Of a DNA stretch of 13,018 bases, positions 12,747-13,018 are shown one piece after another (position 1 is the stretch's first letter; every line of letters starts with the position of its first letter). The position numbers and the translations under genes are program-made. The DNA lies in NCBI GenBank assembly GCA_002315715.1, contig DCHY01000036.1, positions 1 to 13,018 of the forward strand, read 5' to 3'. This DNA is from Clostridiales bacterium UBA1740. Its GTDB lineage: Bacteria > Bacillota > Clostridia > Oscillospirales > CAG-272. The notes beneath the pieces are model-generated. The model was not told the origin of the DNA. It was given only the letters and a program-made list of their open reading frames with translations, and did no database searches.

Positions 12747-13018
12747 TCAATATATCGCCTTTACCGTCAAAAAAGCCGTTGTGCCTGCCGGCACTTTGAC
12801 GTTTTTACGGTAGACGTTGAGATAGAGATTTGTGCTTGTCGGATTGTGTACGAGCGACCCGTCCGCAGACGCGAACTGCGCGTCTTTGGTCGTCGCCGGT
12901 GTCGCGGACGACCACCGGAAGAGTGCTCTGTACCGGCTCTTTTCTCGCCCCTGAGGGTGCAAAAAAAGCGCTTGCTTTCGCAAGTGCTTTTTCTTGGCAA
13001 AGATGAACCATTTTAATA
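12747..13018 (-). pseudogene. Possible C-terminal end of a minus-strand protein (remnant or partial gene)
   Basis: The frame ends at TGA (12749-12747) and is open to the right edge. Its last 50 or so residues (about 12750-12905) look like protein: alternating hydrophobic strands in NLYLNVYRKNVKVPAGTT and AFLTVKAIY suggest the final beta-domain of a larger protein. Upstream in the frame the sequence turns basic and crosses a terminator-like hairpin (12963-12992), which a true coding sequence would rarely do. It could therefore be a truncated leftover, a frameshifted gene, or the end of a gene beginning outside the window. A strong terminator just downstream on this strand supports real transcription. 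I do not recognise the family. Confidence 0.35.
12963..12992. terminator. Terminator-like hairpin near the right edge
   Basis: Arms 12963-12975 and 12980-12992 pair over 13 positions, with one G-T wobble on the plus strand (A-C mismatch on the minus), around a four-base loop. On the minus strand the loop is GAAA, a stable GNRA tetraloop, and the stem ends in seven T. It most likely ends a minus-strand gene lying beyond the window; plus-strand use is also possible. Confidence 0.6.

Overview
This window fits a low-to-mid GC, Gram-positive-type bacterium. The best guess is an uncultured gut or rumen member of the Clostridia. The grounds are strong AGGAG-type ribosome binding sites, sigma-A-like promoters (TTGACT-17/18-TAT[A/C]AT), a P-type ATPase of the kind common in Bacillota, and a giant secreted multidomain surface protein held by C-terminal membrane spans. 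No marker gene fixes the taxon, so this placement is inference.

Layout. (1) Positions 1-1795, minus strand: the 5' 598 codons of a cation-transporting P-type ATPase, running off the left edge. (2) 1796-2094: an AT-rich divergent intergenic region with one good promoter for each flanking gene. (3) 2095-12585, plus strand: one uninterrupted 3496-residue gene filling about 80% of the window. (4) 12586-13018: a strong bidirectional terminator, a short minus-strand reading frame that looks like the C-terminal end of another protein, and a second hairpin terminator at the right edge.

The giant protein reads, in order: signal peptide; right-handed beta-helix with Pmp-like FxxN/GGAI turns; a Hint (hedgehog/intein) domain inserted inside that helix; helix resumption; divergent InlB-type repeat; InlB B-repeat; BspA-like N-cap plus 13 Cys-rich leucine-rich-type repeats; a second, nearly identical InlB B-repeat; Ig-like/InlB module; a second beta-helix with a second Hint domain inserted at the equivalent point; two more Ig/InlB modules; several MBG-type beta repeats; a juxtamembrane domain; three transmembrane helices; and a cytoplasmic tail resembling MmcQ/YjbR-type domains. 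There is no LPXTG sorting signal.

The most interesting feature is the pair of Hint domains, each interrupting a beta-solenoid at the same structural position and each starting with a Cys. Both lack the usual C-terminal His-Asn of splicing inteins and both carry the same extra C-terminal extension of about 70-80 residues. This suggests a self-cleaving or self-ligating (or fossilised) surface processing system rather than a conventional intein. The three-span anchor with an intracellular globular domain suggests the protein may link the outside to the cytoplasm. The ATPase and the giant gene are transcribed divergently, and nothing in the sequence ties their functions together.
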